From Marinobacter sediminum (GTDB lineage Bacteria; Pseudomonadota; Gammaproteobacteria; Pseudomonadales; Oleiphilaceae), in the NCBI RefSeq assembly GCF_023657445.1, contig NZ_JAGTWY010000001.1, positions 558,001 to 622,000 on the forward strand: a stretch of 64,000 bases of DNA, given 5' to 3'. Shown piece after piece: positions 27,835 to 37,027 of the stretch. The notes beneath the pieces were generated by a model. The model did no database searches and was not told the DNA's origin. It worked only from the letters and a program-made list of their open reading frames with translations. Each line of letters starts with the position of its first letter. The stretch's first letter is position 1. A program made the translations under genes and the position numbers.

Positions 27835-30477
27835 ATGCGTACCAACCAGCCACAGACCATCTACCTGAGCGAATACCGTGTACCTGCATACCTGGTTGAT
27901 ACTGTCGACCTTCGGTTTGAACTGTTTGAGGAAGGGACCCGGGTTCACAGCACTCTGGCAGTGCGCCGCAATCCGGAATCTGATGCCGGTGCAGTACCAC
28001 TTGAACTTGACGGTGACAGCCTCGTCCTTGAGTCCGTAGCCCTGAATGGAACACCCCTGGGTGAGGGCGATTTCGAAGACCGCGGTGACAAACTGATTGT
28101 TGCCTCTGTACCCGAACAATTTGAACTGCAGGTAGTAACCTGGATTGAACCCCAGAACAATACCCGGCTGGAAGGCCTCTACAAGTCGTCCGGCATGTTC
28201 TGCACACAGTGTGAAGCGGAAGGTTTCCGCTGTATTACCTATTTTCCCGATCGCCCGGATGTAATGTCCCGCTTCCGGACCCGTATCGAGGCGGATAAAG
28301 GCGCCTATCCCGTGCTGCTGTCCAACGGTAATGATATCGAGCGGGGTGACCTGGGCGACGGCCGTCATTATGTGACCTGGGAAGATCCGTTTCCCAAGCC
28401 GTGCTATCTGTTCGCTTTGGTCGCGGGTGACCTTGTGGAGAAGCGAGACACATTCAGGACCTGCTCCGGTCGCGATATCGATCTGAGAATGTACGTTGAG
28501 CCCCGTAACGCTGAAAAATGCGATCACGCGCTGGATTCACTCAAGCGCTCCATGCGTTGGGATGAGGAGGTCTACGGGCGTGAGTATGATCTCGATATCT
28601 TCATGATTGTTGCGGTCGATGACTTCAATATGGGCGCTATGGAAAACAAGGGGCTGAACATCTTTAACTCGTCCTGCGTGCTGGCGAGCCAGGACTCTGC
28701 CACTGACATGGCGTTCCAGCGCATTGAGGCCATTGTGGCGCACGAGTATTTCCATAACTGGTCCGGGAACCGGGTGACCTGTCGTGACTGGTTCCAGCTT
28801 AGCCTCAAGGAAGGCTTCACCGTGTTGCGGGACTCCCAGTTTTCTTCAGACATGGGCTCCCCGACAGTCAGGCGTATTGAAGATGTCACTCTGCTGCGCA
28901 CGGCCCAGTTTGCCGAGGATGGTGGTCCGATGGCGCATCCAATCCGGCCGGCTTCCTATATGGAAATTTCCAACTTCTACACCCTGACTATTTATGAAAA
29001 GGGTGCTGAAGTGGTTCGCATGATTCGCACCCTGCTGGGGCCGGACATGTTCCGAAAGGGCAGTGATCTGTATTTCGAGCGCCATGACGGTCAGGCGGTC
29101 ACCACCGACGATTTTGTGAAGGCAATGGAAGACGCTTCCGGCCGCGATCTGTCTCAGTTCCGTCTTTGGTACGAGCAGGCCGGCACGCCGGTACTGAACG
29201 TTTCCGACGAGTATGACTCCGCACAGGACGTATATCGGCTGACGGTTGAGCAGAGCATTCCCGACACTCCGGGGCAGACGGCCAAGAAGCCGCAGCATAT
29301 TCCTTTTGCCGTCGGGCTTTTGGGCGCTCGGGGAGAGTCTCTGCCTCTGCGACTGGAGCCAGAGTCTCAGAATGCGCCCACCGACCGGGTTCTTGAGCTG
29401 ACTGATAGCAGTCATACCTTCGAATTTCACGGTATCAATGAGCGCCCTGTGCCATCCTTGCTGAGGGACTTTTCAGCGCCGGTTCGGGTCCGTTACCCCT
29501 GGACCCGGGAACAGATGCTGTTCCTGATGAGCCATGATCCTGATGGGTTCAATCGCTGGGATGCAGGCCAGCGCCTGGCCGTGGACGTGATTCAGTCATT
29601 GGTTGGGGCCTCGAAAGATGCGCCAGTCGATTCACGGCTGGTGACGGCTTATCGGCACCTCATCTCAGATTCGTCCCTGGATCAGGCGCTGGTGGCCAAA
29701 ATGCTGCAGCTGCCTTCTGAGGCCTACCTGATTGAGCTGTCGGAGAATGCCGATGTTCCGGCCATTCACCAGGCCCGTGAACGTGTGCTGAAGCACCTAG
29801 CCATTTCCCTGCGTAATGAGCTGGTTGCCTGCTACCGCCGGAATATCGAGGACGGCGCTTACGAGGTGACTCCGGAGCAGATTGCGCGCAGGAGCTTGCG
29901 CAACACGGCACTGGCGTGGCTGTTGCAGATCAACGACGAAGAAGGTCGGGAACTGGCGCTTCGTCAGTTCCGTGATTCAGATAACATGACTGACCGCGCT
30001 GGCGCTCTGAGGGCTCTGGTGAACTCGGATTACGAGGCAGATCGGGGCCATGTGCTGGCTGATTTCTACAGCAGGTTCCGGGATGACCCTCAAGTGGTGG
30101 AACAATGGTTCTCGGTTCAGGCTGCCAGTGACCGTGCAGGTCAATTGCCGCAGATTCATGCGCTGCTTGAGCATGAAGCGTTCGACTGGAAGAACCCGAA
30201 TAAGGTTCGCTCTGTTGTCGGAGCTTTTGCCGGCCAGAACCTGGCCGCCTTCCATAATCCGGATGGCTCGGGTTATGACTTTCTCGCCGAGCAGGTCTGT
30301 TTGCTTGATGACAGGAATCCCCAGATTGCGGCACGTCTGGTGACACCACTTACTCGCTGGAGAAAGTTTGCTCCGGCCTACAGTGACCAGATGAAAGCCG
30401 CGCTTGAGCGTATTCGGGACAAGCGGGACCTCTCTCGGGATGTGTATGAGGTGGTGCACAAAAGCCTCGCAGGTTAA
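27835..30477 (+). CDS. pepN: Aminopeptidase N
   Basis: Zinc M1-family aminopeptidase of 880 residues, removing N-terminal residues from peptides in the cytoplasm. The exopeptidase motif GAMEN is near residue 267. The zinc site HEYFHNW near residue 303 is followed by a glutamate in LKEGFTV, and the transition-state tyrosine region FYTLTIYEKGAEV follows. The helical C-terminal domain is complete. GGAGA lies close upstream of the ATG. A 12-bp hairpin without U-tract follows its stop. Confidence 0.96.
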   Translation: MRTNQPQTIYLSEYRVPAYLVDTVDLRFELFEEGTRVHSTLAVRRNPESDAGAVPLELDGDSLVLESVALNGTPLGEGDFEDRGDKLIVASVPEQFELQVVTWIEPQNNTRLEGLYKSSGMFCTQCEAEGFRCITYFPDRPDVMSRFRTRIEADKGAYPVLLSNGNDIERGDLGDGRHYVTWEDPFPKPCYLFALVAGDLVEKRDTFRTCSGRDIDLRMYVEPRNAEKCDHALDSLKRSMRWDEEVYGREYDLDIFMIVAVDDFNMGAMENKGLNIFNSSCVLASQDSATDMAFQRIEAIVAHEYFHNWSGNRVTCRDWFQLSLKEGFTVLRDSQFSSDMGSPTVRRIEDVTLLRTAQFAEDGGPMAHPIRPASYMEISNFYTLTIYEKGAEVVRMIRTLLGPDMFRKGSDLYFERHDGQAVTTDDFVKAMEDASGRDLSQFRLWYEQAGTPVLNVSDEYDSAQDVYRLTVEQSIPDTPGQTAKKPQHIPFAVGLLGARGESLPLRLEPESQNAPTDRVLELTDSSHTFEFHGINERPVPSLLRDFSAPVRVRYPWTREQMLFLMSHDPDGFNRWDAGQRLAVDVIQSLVGASKDAPVDSRLVTAYRHLISDSSLDQALVAKMLQLPSEAYLIELSENADVPAIHQARERVLKHLAISLRNELVACYRRNIEDGAYEVTPEQIARRSLRNTALAWLLQINDEEGRELALRQFRDSDNMTDRAGALRALVNSDYEADRGHVLADFYSRFRDDPQVVEQWFSVQAASDRAGQLPQIHALLEHEAFDWKNPNKVRSVVGAFAGQNLAAFHNPDGSGYDFLAEQVCLLDDRNPQIAARLVTPLTRWRKFAPAYSDQMKAALERIRDKRDLSRDVYEVVHKSLAG

Positions 30478-30492
30478 TCGCTGCCTGTGGGC

Positions 30493-30532
30493 TATCCGGC
30501 TGTGAGTGCAAACCCGTCGCCACAGCCGGATA
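30493..30532. repeat. 12-bp perfect hairpin after pepN
   Basis: TATCCGGCTGTG (30493-30504) pairs perfectly with CACAGCCGGATA (30521-30532) across a 16-base loop. It lies 15 bases after the pepN stop codon. There is no T-run, so it may stabilise the pepN message end or terminate by another mechanism. Confidence 0.5.
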
Positions 30533-30555
30533 CAAAATCGCACTTTCGGTCGATA

Positions 30556-30567
30556 GACAATATTGTC
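30556..30567. promoter_or_regulatory. 12-bp perfect palindrome upstream of DUF1329 gene
   Basis: GACAATATTGTC is a perfect palindrome flanked by CGATA and CGATCG, about 90 bases before the DUF1329 start codon. Its size and place suit a dimeric repressor or activator site. I cannot name the regulator. Confidence 0.35.
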
Positions 30568-30657
30568 CGATCGGGTAATCTGTTTTAACGTCTGTTTCCC
30601 ATCAGACGACAATAAAAAGCCCCTCTAGAGGCTTCCAGACGGATTTAAGGTTACACA

Positions 30658-32046
30658 ATGAGATATAACAAAAACGCGATTCTCGGCGGCCTTCTGGCCT
30701 TTTCTGTCGTTGCTGCACCCGCGTATGCAGCGGTATCTGCCAGTGAAGCTGCACGTCTCGGTAAGGATTTGACACCTTTTGGTTCGCCCAGGGCGGGTAA
30801 CGATGCGGGTACTATTCCTGCATGGGATGGCGGGCTGACCGAGCCGCCTGCGAATTATGAGGGCAGTGGTCAGCATCACCCGAATCCGTTTCCGGATGAC
30901 GAAGTGCTGTTTACCATTAACGCATCCAACATGGACCAGTTCAGCGATCATCTTGCGGACGGGGTAAAGGCCATGCTGGAGACCTACCCCACAACCTTCA
31001 GAGTCCCGGTCTACAGAACCCGCAGAACCCACGCTGTGCCAGACTGGGTGTCTGAAAATACCAAAGACAACGCTACCAATGCCGCGATAGTCGGTGAGAG
31101 TGCGGGGATCAAGGGCGCCTTTGGCGGTTACCCTTTCCCGATCCTTTCGGGTAATGCCGAGCAGAAAGCATGGCAGACCATCTGGAACCACCTGACTCGT
31201 TGGAGGGGGGTGTCTCTGACCCGCCGGGCAAGTGAGGTTGCGGTCCAGACCAATGGTGACTACTCCCTGGTGACTTCCCAGCAGGAAGCCTTTTTCAATT
31301 TCTATGATCCGGAAGGCAGTGTAGATACTCTGGATAACGTTATCTTTTACTACCTGTCGTTCACCCAGTCACCGCCCCGACTAGCTGGTGGCGCCGTTCT
31401 AATCCATGAAACCCTGAATCAGATTATTAACCCGCGCAATGGGTGGGGTTACAATGCTGGTCAGCGCAGGGTTCGCCGCGCACCGAACCTGGGTTATGAT
31501 TCTCCGATTGCAGCAGCGGATAACCTGCGCACGGCCGATGATACGGACATCTTTAACGGTGCCATGGATCGTTATAACTGGACGTATGAAGGCAAGCGTG
31601 AAATATATATTCCGTACAACAACTACGAAATAGGCCAGAAGGGTCTGTCATATTCCGAGATTCTCGGCATGTCACACCTGAACCCTGACCTCATGCGTTG
31701 GGAGCTGCATCGCGTTCACGTGGTGACCGCAACTCTGAAAGAGGGAGAGCGTCATATCTACGCCAAGCGTCGTTTCTACGTTGATGAGGATAGCTGGAAT
31801 ACGGCGCTTCTCGATCAGTACGACGGGCGCGGTGATCTTTGGCGCGTGAGCATGGGCGTCCTGAAAAACTACTACGAGTTGCCGGGCGTCTGGACCGTTC
31901 TGGAGGCGTTCCATGATCTTCAGGCTCGTCGCTACCACGTTCAGGGTCTGGATACAGAAGAGCCGAATACACGGGTGTTCACCAACGACGTTCCGAATAA
32001 GCGGTATTTTTCACCGGCCTCCCTGCGTCGCCGGAGTGTCCGTTAA
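30658..32046 (+). CDS. DUF1329 periplasmic/outer-membrane protein
   Basis: A 462-residue exported protein with a signal peptide (MRYNKNAILGGLLAFSVVAAPAYA, cleavage near residue 24). The body is of the DUF1329 family, which has a LolA/LolB-like fold and is thought to handle lipid or lipoprotein. Characteristic segments include AARLGKDLTPFGSPRAGN, AGTIPAWDGGLT and YDPEGSVDTLDNV. In related bacteria it is grouped with DUF1302, a Ycf48-like protein and an MMPL transporter; here the last two follow but DUF1302 is not next to it. It likely takes part in moving a hydrophobic compound to the envelope (inference). Confidence 0.85.
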   Translation: MRYNKNAILGGLLAFSVVAAPAYAAVSASEAARLGKDLTPFGSPRAGNDAGTIPAWDGGLTEPPANYEGSGQHHPNPFPDDEVLFTINASNMDQFSDHLADGVKAMLETYPTTFRVPVYRTRRTHAVPDWVSENTKDNATNAAIVGESAGIKGAFGGYPFPILSGNAEQKAWQTIWNHLTRWRGVSLTRRASEVAVQTNGDYSLVTSQQEAFFNFYDPEGSVDTLDNVIFYYLSFTQSPPRLAGGAVLIHETLNQIINPRNGWGYNAGQRRVRRAPNLGYDSPIAAADNLRTADDTDIFNGAMDRYNWTYEGKREIYIPYNNYEIGQKGLSYSEILGMSHLNPDLMRWELHRVHVVTATLKEGERHIYAKRRFYVDEDSWNTALLDQYDGRGDLWRVSMGVLKNYYELPGVWTVLEAFHDLQARRYHVQGLDTEEPNTRVFTNDVPNKRYFSPASLRRRSVR

Positions 32047-32191
32047 GGCGCGTTGATCAACGGGATGTTCCCGCGCCCGATGGAGTTGGCAATAGACATA
32101 CCGGCATCCGAGAGGTTGCCGGTATCTTTACAGTTAGAGCCGGGCTGACCGGTCAGAGACACACAGTAAAAACAACCTATAGGCAATCCGA

Positions 32192-33337
32192 ATGGCTACA
32201 AGCTTGATGTGCAAAACCCTTGGTGCAGCGTGCCTGGGGCTTTCCATGGCCTGTGCGTCCCCTGTTGCATTTGCGATCAAGGACGTTATCGAAACACCTG
32301 CGCGCGCCACGCAGCTGGCCCCGGAAAATCTCCTGAACGATGTTGCTCGTGCCGGCGATCGAATTGTGGCGGTGGGCGAGCGCGGACACATCATTTACTC
32401 CGATGACGAGGGGCAAAGCTGGACTCAGGCAGATGTTCCGGTCTCTGTAACCCTGACCGGTCTGGACTTCGGTAGCGAGAGCGAAGGCTGGGCGACAGGT
32501 CACAGCGGGGTAGTGCTTCATTCGGGCGATGCTGGCGCGACGTGGCAGCTGCAGTTGACGGGTATTCGGGCTGCTGAACTGGCCATCGAAAGCCAGGAAG
32601 AGGCCATTGCCAAAATGGAGACCCGTGTTGAAGAGGCGCCGGAAGAGGAAAAGGCTGACCTTGAATGGGCGCTTGATGACCTCTATTTCGCGCTCGAAAA
32701 CATGCAGTCAGACCTTGATATTGGACCGGTGAACCCATTTCTGGATGTCTGGTTCGCGGACGATCAACGTGGTTTTGTGCTCGGGGCTTACGGGATGCTT
32801 TTCCACACCGCAGACGGTGGTGAAACCTGGCAGGACTGGTCTCCAAAGCTGGATAATTCCCAGAACTTTCACCTGAACGCCATGACTCGAATCGGTGGCG
32901 GCGCCCTGGTGATTGTAGGCGAAGCCGGCCAGATTCACGTGTCGGTTGACGGAGGAGAGAGTTGGGAACGGCGGGAAAGCCCTTATCCGGGCTCCTTATT
33001 TGGCGTTACCGGCACTGGAGGGGTCAATGAAATTCTTGCCTTCGGCCTTCGTGGAACGCTGATGTTCTCGACCGACCTTGGCAGCTCCTGGAAGATGGTG
33101 AACACCGGATCAACTGCGACCCTGAATGATGGTGTGACGGAGGACTCCCGGATTGTGCTGGTTGGCAACGGTGGTGCTGTGCTCACCAGTGGTGATAGCG
33201 GTGATACCTTCCGGGAGTATCTTCGGAATGACCGCCAGGGCGTCATGAGTGTGGTGCCTGTTTCCGGCACAAACCTGCTGCTGGTTGGCGAGGGCGGTGC
33301 AGAATTGACTGCCGCCCAAGGCAAGAACCTCCAATAA
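32192..33337 (+). CDS. Ycf48/BNR-repeat beta-propeller protein, exported
   Basis: A 381-residue periplasmic protein with a signal peptide (through about residue 28, ending ASPVAFA). BNR/Ycf48 repeats are visible as IIYSDDEGQSWTQ, VVLHSGDAGATWQ, LFHTADGGETWQ, IHVSVDGGESWE, LMFSTDLGSSWK and VLTSGDSGDTFRE, a beta propeller. An acidic coiled coil (about residues 130-170) is inserted after the second repeat. It lies between DUF1329 and the MMPL transporter and probably assists them. A 9-bp hairpin (32098-32125) followed by CTTT separates it from DUF1329, so expression may drop between the genes. Confidence 0.85.
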   Translation: MATSLMCKTLGAACLGLSMACASPVAFAIKDVIETPARATQLAPENLLNDVARAGDRIVAVGERGHIIYSDDEGQSWTQADVPVSVTLTGLDFGSESEGWATGHSGVVLHSGDAGATWQLQLTGIRAAELAIESQEEAIAKMETRVEEAPEEEKADLEWALDDLYFALENMQSDLDIGPVNPFLDVWFADDQRGFVLGAYGMLFHTADGGETWQDWSPKLDNSQNFHLNAMTRIGGGALVIVGEAGQIHVSVDGGESWERRESPYPGSLFGVTGTGGVNEILAFGLRGTLMFSTDLGSSWKMVNTGSTATLNDGVTEDSRIVLVGNGGAVLTSGDSGDTFREYLRNDRQGVMSVVPVSGTNLLLVGEGGAELTAAQGKNLQ

Positions 33338-33383
33338 CGCCCTGATGTGGCAACAATCGAACAGATAATAGAGGGGCTTTTGA

Positions 33384-35771
33384 ATGTCCAACCCGAAGCA
33401 TGACAAGGGTGAACATTACCTGACAACACCCAAGGCGGAGCCGTTTCTGGAACGGCTCCTTTTCAATAATCGTGCGATCATCCTGATTGCTTTTTTTCTG
33501 TTGACCCTGTTTCTCGGCTACAACGCCGTAAAAATCCAGCCGGATGCCAGTTTCGAGCGCATGATCCCGCTCGAGCATCCGTATATCGTCAACATGCTGG
33601 ACCATCGAGAGGATCTTCAGAACCTTGGCAACTTTGTCCGTATAGCGGTCGAGGTTAAAGAGGGCGACATCTTTGCTGAAGAGTACATGGAGACCCTCAA
33701 ACAGATCACTGATGAGGTTTTCTACCTTAACGGGGTGGACCGATCCGGGCTGAAGTCGCTCTGGACGTCGAATGTACGCTGGGTCGAGGTTACCGAACAG
33801 GGCTTCCAGGGGGGGACTGTAATCCCGGACAACTATGATGGGTCCTCTGCGTCGAGCCTGGAGCAGTTAAGGCAGAATGCCCTTCGGTCCAACGAAGTGG
33901 GTCGTCTGATTGCGGATAACTTCAAGTCCACGATTGTCTATGCGCCTCTGTACGAAACTAACCCTGAAACGGGGCAGCCGCTCGACTATGGCGAGCTCTC
34001 CCGCAAGCTGGAAGAGAAGATCCGTCAGAAGTACGAAGCTCAGAACCCCAATATTGAGATTCATATTGTCGGCTTTGCCAAAAAAGTTGGTGACCTGATT
34101 GAAGGCATCGGGTCGATTGCCTGGTTTGCGGGCATTACCATTATTCTGACGACATTGCTTCTTTTCTGGTACTCGCGATCCATAACCGGGACTCTTGTGC
34201 CGGTATTCACATCCATTATCGCTGTGTTCTGGCAACTAGGTGCCTTGCGTATTCTGGGCTATGGTCTGGACCCGTATTCAGTTCTGGTTCCGTTCCTTGT
34301 TTTTGCGATTGGCATAAGTCACGGGGTTCAGATAGTCAACGCAATGGCGGTAGAGGCGGCGAAGGGCTTCGATTCCGTTACTGCCGCTCGTCTGGCATTC
34401 CGTGCGTTGTATATTCCGGGCATGCTGGCTCTCATCTCAGATGCGTTCGGCTTCCTGACGCTGTTCTTTATCGAGATCGATGTTATCCGTGACCTGGCTG
34501 TCGCAGCCGGTATTGGCGTCGCCTTCGTGATTATCACTAATCTCGTTTTGCATGTTCTGATCATGTCGTATGTCGGGATTTCCAAAGGTGGTATTCGTCA
34601 CGTCCAGAACCATGGTGAGAAGCAGGACCGCAAGTGGCGGGCCATGTCCTATTTCTCCCATCCGGGGGTTGCGCCTATTTCACTGTTGATTGCGGTGATA
34701 GGCCTGGGCCTGGGGCTCTACTACAAGCAGGATCTGAAGGTCGGCGACCTGGATCGAGGTGCGCCCGAGCTGCGTGCGGACTCCCGCTACAATAAGGACA
34801 ACGCATTCATCATTGACAATTATTCCACCAGTGCTGATGTGCTCGTGGTTATGGTCAAGACTCCGGAAGAACAGTGCACCCAGTACGATGTGCTGCGTGC
34901 CATGGATAGCCTCCAGTGGGAGTTGCAGAATACCCCGGGGGTCCAGTCTTCCGCGTCACTTGCAGATGTGTCGAAGATTGTGACAAAGGCGCTGAATGAG
35001 GGTAACTGGAAGTGGTTCGAGATTTCCCGTAACCAGACCATCATCAATGCGTCGATCCGTAACGCTCCTTCCGGTCTTATCAATACGGACTGCAGTCTCA
35101 CGCCTGTCCTGGTTTTCCTTGAAGATCACAAGGCCGAAACGCTGCAGACGGTTGTCGAGCGAGTAGAAGAGTTTGCTGGGAATAACAGTAATGAGGATCA
35201 CACCTTCTTGCTGGCGGCCGGTAATGCGGGTGTGGAAGCCGCTACCAACGAGGTCATTTCCAGCGCCAAGGACAAGATGCTGCTGATGGTATACGGTGTG
35301 GTGAGTTTGTTGTGCTTTGCCACCTTCCGCTCTCTTCGTGCAGTGCTCTGTATTATCGTTCCACTGGGCCTGACGTCTGTCCTATGCGAAGCCATCATGG
35401 CGGTGTCAGGTATTGGTATCAAGGTTGCCACGCTGCCGGTTATCGCCCTTGGTGTGGGGATCGGCGTGGACTATGGCATCTATATTTACAGTAAGCTTGA
35501 AAGATACCTGCTCGAGGGTAAGACGCTTCAGGAGGCTTATTTCGAAACCCTGCGTTCAACTGGTAAAGCAGTCATGTTTACCGGTGTAACTCTGGGTCTC
35601 GGTGTTGTGACCTGGATCTTCTCTCCTATCAAGTTCCAGGCCGACATGGGCTTCCTGCTGTTCTTCATGTTCCTTTGGAATATGATCGGGTCCATCTGGC
35701 TGCTGCCTGCACTGGCGCGCTTCCTGCTGCGCCCGGACCAGATGGTTGCCAAGGCCCGCTCCGCGAAATAG
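33384..35771 (+). CDS. RND/MMPL-family transporter
   Basis: A 795-residue inner-membrane exporter. Two halves each have one membrane helix, a large periplasmic domain and a bundle of five helices, giving about 12 helices. MMPL/sterol-sensing-like features include the conserved FAIGISHGVQIVNAM and VIALGVGIGVDYGIYIYSKLE segments at matching places in the two halves, the latter with the Gly-Asp-Tyr pattern of proton-driven MMPL pumps. In related clusters it exports hydrophobic compounds; the substrate here is unknown. It ends the DUF1329-Ycf48-MMPL unit with a strong terminator. Confidence 0.92.
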   Translation: MSNPKHDKGEHYLTTPKAEPFLERLLFNNRAIILIAFFLLTLFLGYNAVKIQPDASFERMIPLEHPYIVNMLDHREDLQNLGNFVRIAVEVKEGDIFAEEYMETLKQITDEVFYLNGVDRSGLKSLWTSNVRWVEVTEQGFQGGTVIPDNYDGSSASSLEQLRQNALRSNEVGRLIADNFKSTIVYAPLYETNPETGQPLDYGELSRKLEEKIRQKYEAQNPNIEIHIVGFAKKVGDLIEGIGSIAWFAGITIILTTLLLFWYSRSITGTLVPVFTSIIAVFWQLGALRILGYGLDPYSVLVPFLVFAIGISHGVQIVNAMAVEAAKGFDSVTAARLAFRALYIPGMLALISDAFGFLTLFFIEIDVIRDLAVAAGIGVAFVIITNLVLHVLIMSYVGISKGGIRHVQNHGEKQDRKWRAMSYFSHPGVAPISLLIAVIGLGLGLYYKQDLKVGDLDRGAPELRADSRYNKDNAFIIDNYSTSADVLVVMVKTPEEQCTQYDVLRAMDSLQWELQNTPGVQSSASLADVSKIVTKALNEGNWKWFEISRNQTIINASIRNAPSGLINTDCSLTPVLVFLEDHKAETLQTVVERVEEFAGNNSNEDHTFLLAAGNAGVEAATNEVISSAKDKMLLMVYGVVSLLCFATFRSLRAVLCIIVPLGLTSVLCEAIMAVSGIGIKVATLPVIALGVGIGVDYGIYIYSKLERYLLEGKTLQEAYFETLRSTGKAVMFTGVTLGLGVVTWIFSPIKFQADMGFLLFFMFLWNMIGSIWLLPALARFLLRPDQMVAKARSAK

Positions 35772-35793
35772 ACTTTCGCGTGATGCTCAAAAA

Positions 35794-35817
35794 AAGCCCG
35801 CTATGCGGGCTTTTTTT
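35794..35817 (+). terminator. Intrinsic terminator after MMPL transporter
   Basis: GCCCGC/GCGGGC stem (35796-35801 with 35805-35810) with the loop TAT and seven T. Confidence 0.9.
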
Positions 35818-35957
35818 GTTGTCGGGTCAAATGGTTAGCTAACGAAGTCAGGCTTTATTTATGCGTATATGTGGGCTATGTTTTAACACGAACCAAGAGT
35901 TTGTCTGCAAAATCTGACGGGCTCAAATTACAACGTTCAGAGAAAGGAAGAATTAAC

Positions 35958-36941
35958 ATGACACTGAAACTCAAGGTTTCCTCCCTTGCCGTTGCTGCGG
36001 CCGTCAGCTTAGGTGCTGCTTCCACGTCGGTTTCTGCTCAGGAGCAGCGTTTTGTGACGATCGGTACCGGCGGCGTGACAGGCGTCTACTACCCGGCGGG
36101 TGGTGCAATCTGTCGCCTGGTCAATATGGATCGCAAAGAGCACGGTATTCGTTGCTCTGTTGAGAGTACCGGTGGTTCCGTCTATAACCTGAACGCCATT
36201 CGCCAGGGCGAACTGGATCTGGCGGTAGCTCAGTCCGATTGGCAATACCATGCCTTCAATGGCACTAGCCAGTTTAAAGATGATGGCCCCAACAAGGACC
36301 TGCGTGCAGTACTCTCACTGCACCCGGAGCCGTTCACCGTTGTTGCCAGCAAGGGCTCAGGCATCACGAGCTTTGAAGACCTTGAAGGTAAGCGTGTTTC
36401 TGTCGGTAACCCCGGCTCTGGCCAGCGTGCCACAGCAGAAGTTCTGATGGACGAAATGGGCTGGACCATGGACAAGTTTTCCCTTGCAGCCGAGCTGAAG
36501 GCATCGGAGCAGTCCCAGGCCCTGTGTGACGGTAATATCGATGCATTCTTCTACACCGTGGGTCACCCTTCTGGTTCCATCAAAGAGGCAACGACGTCTT
36601 GTGACAGTGTGCTGGTCAACGTGGACAACTCCTCCACAGAAACTTTGATCTCCGACAACCCATACTATCGTAAGGCCACGATTCCAGGTGGGATGTACCG
36701 TGGTAGCGACGAGGACACCACCACCTTTGGTGTGGCTGCGACGTTCGTGTCGTCCACCGACGTTCCGGAAGAGGTGGTTTATGAAGTCGTGAAAGCTGTT
36801 TTCGAGAACTTTGACAGCTTTAAACGTCTGCACCCCGCCTTCGCAAACCTGAAGAAAGAAGAAATGGTACATGATGCCCTCAGTGCGCCTCTGCACCCGG
36901 GAGCTGCCAAGTACTATAAAGAAGCCGGTCTGATCGACTGA
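35958..36941 (+). CDS. TAXI-family TRAP solute-binding protein
   Basis: Periplasmic receptor of a TRAP uptake system, 327 residues. A signal peptide ends near residue 26 (STSVSAQ). The mature start [20 protein letters not shown] is the hallmark of the TAXI (immunogenic protein) receptors, with [23 protein letters not shown] following. TAXI receptors bind glutamate, 2-oxoglutarate or other acids; the ligand is not readable. I use the ATG at 35958 with AAAGGAAG upstream, since the frame opening at 35871 would precede the signal peptide. The fused permease follows 86 bases on. Confidence 0.93.
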   Translation: MTLKLKVSSLAVAAAVSLGAASTSVSAQEQRFVTIGTGGVTGVYYPAGGAICRLVNMDRKEHGIRCSVESTGGSVYNLNAIRQGELDLAVAQSDWQYHAFNGTSQFKDDGPNKDLRAVLSLHPEPFTVVASKGSGITSFEDLEGKRVSVGNPGSGQRATAEVLMDEMGWTMDKFSLAAELKASEQSQALCDGNIDAFFYTVGHPSGSIKEATTSCDSVLVNVDNSSTETLISDNPYYRKATIPGGMYRGSDEDTTTFGVAATFVSSTDVPEEVVYEVVKAVFENFDSFKRLHPAFANLKKEEMVHDALSAPLHPGAAKYYKEAGLID

Positions 36942-37027
36942 TCAGGTACCGGGTATACTCTGGCCGCGGGCAACCTCTGTCCGCGGCTTTAACCGACCCA
37001 CCCGCTTCCCTCTGACAGGATTCAGCT

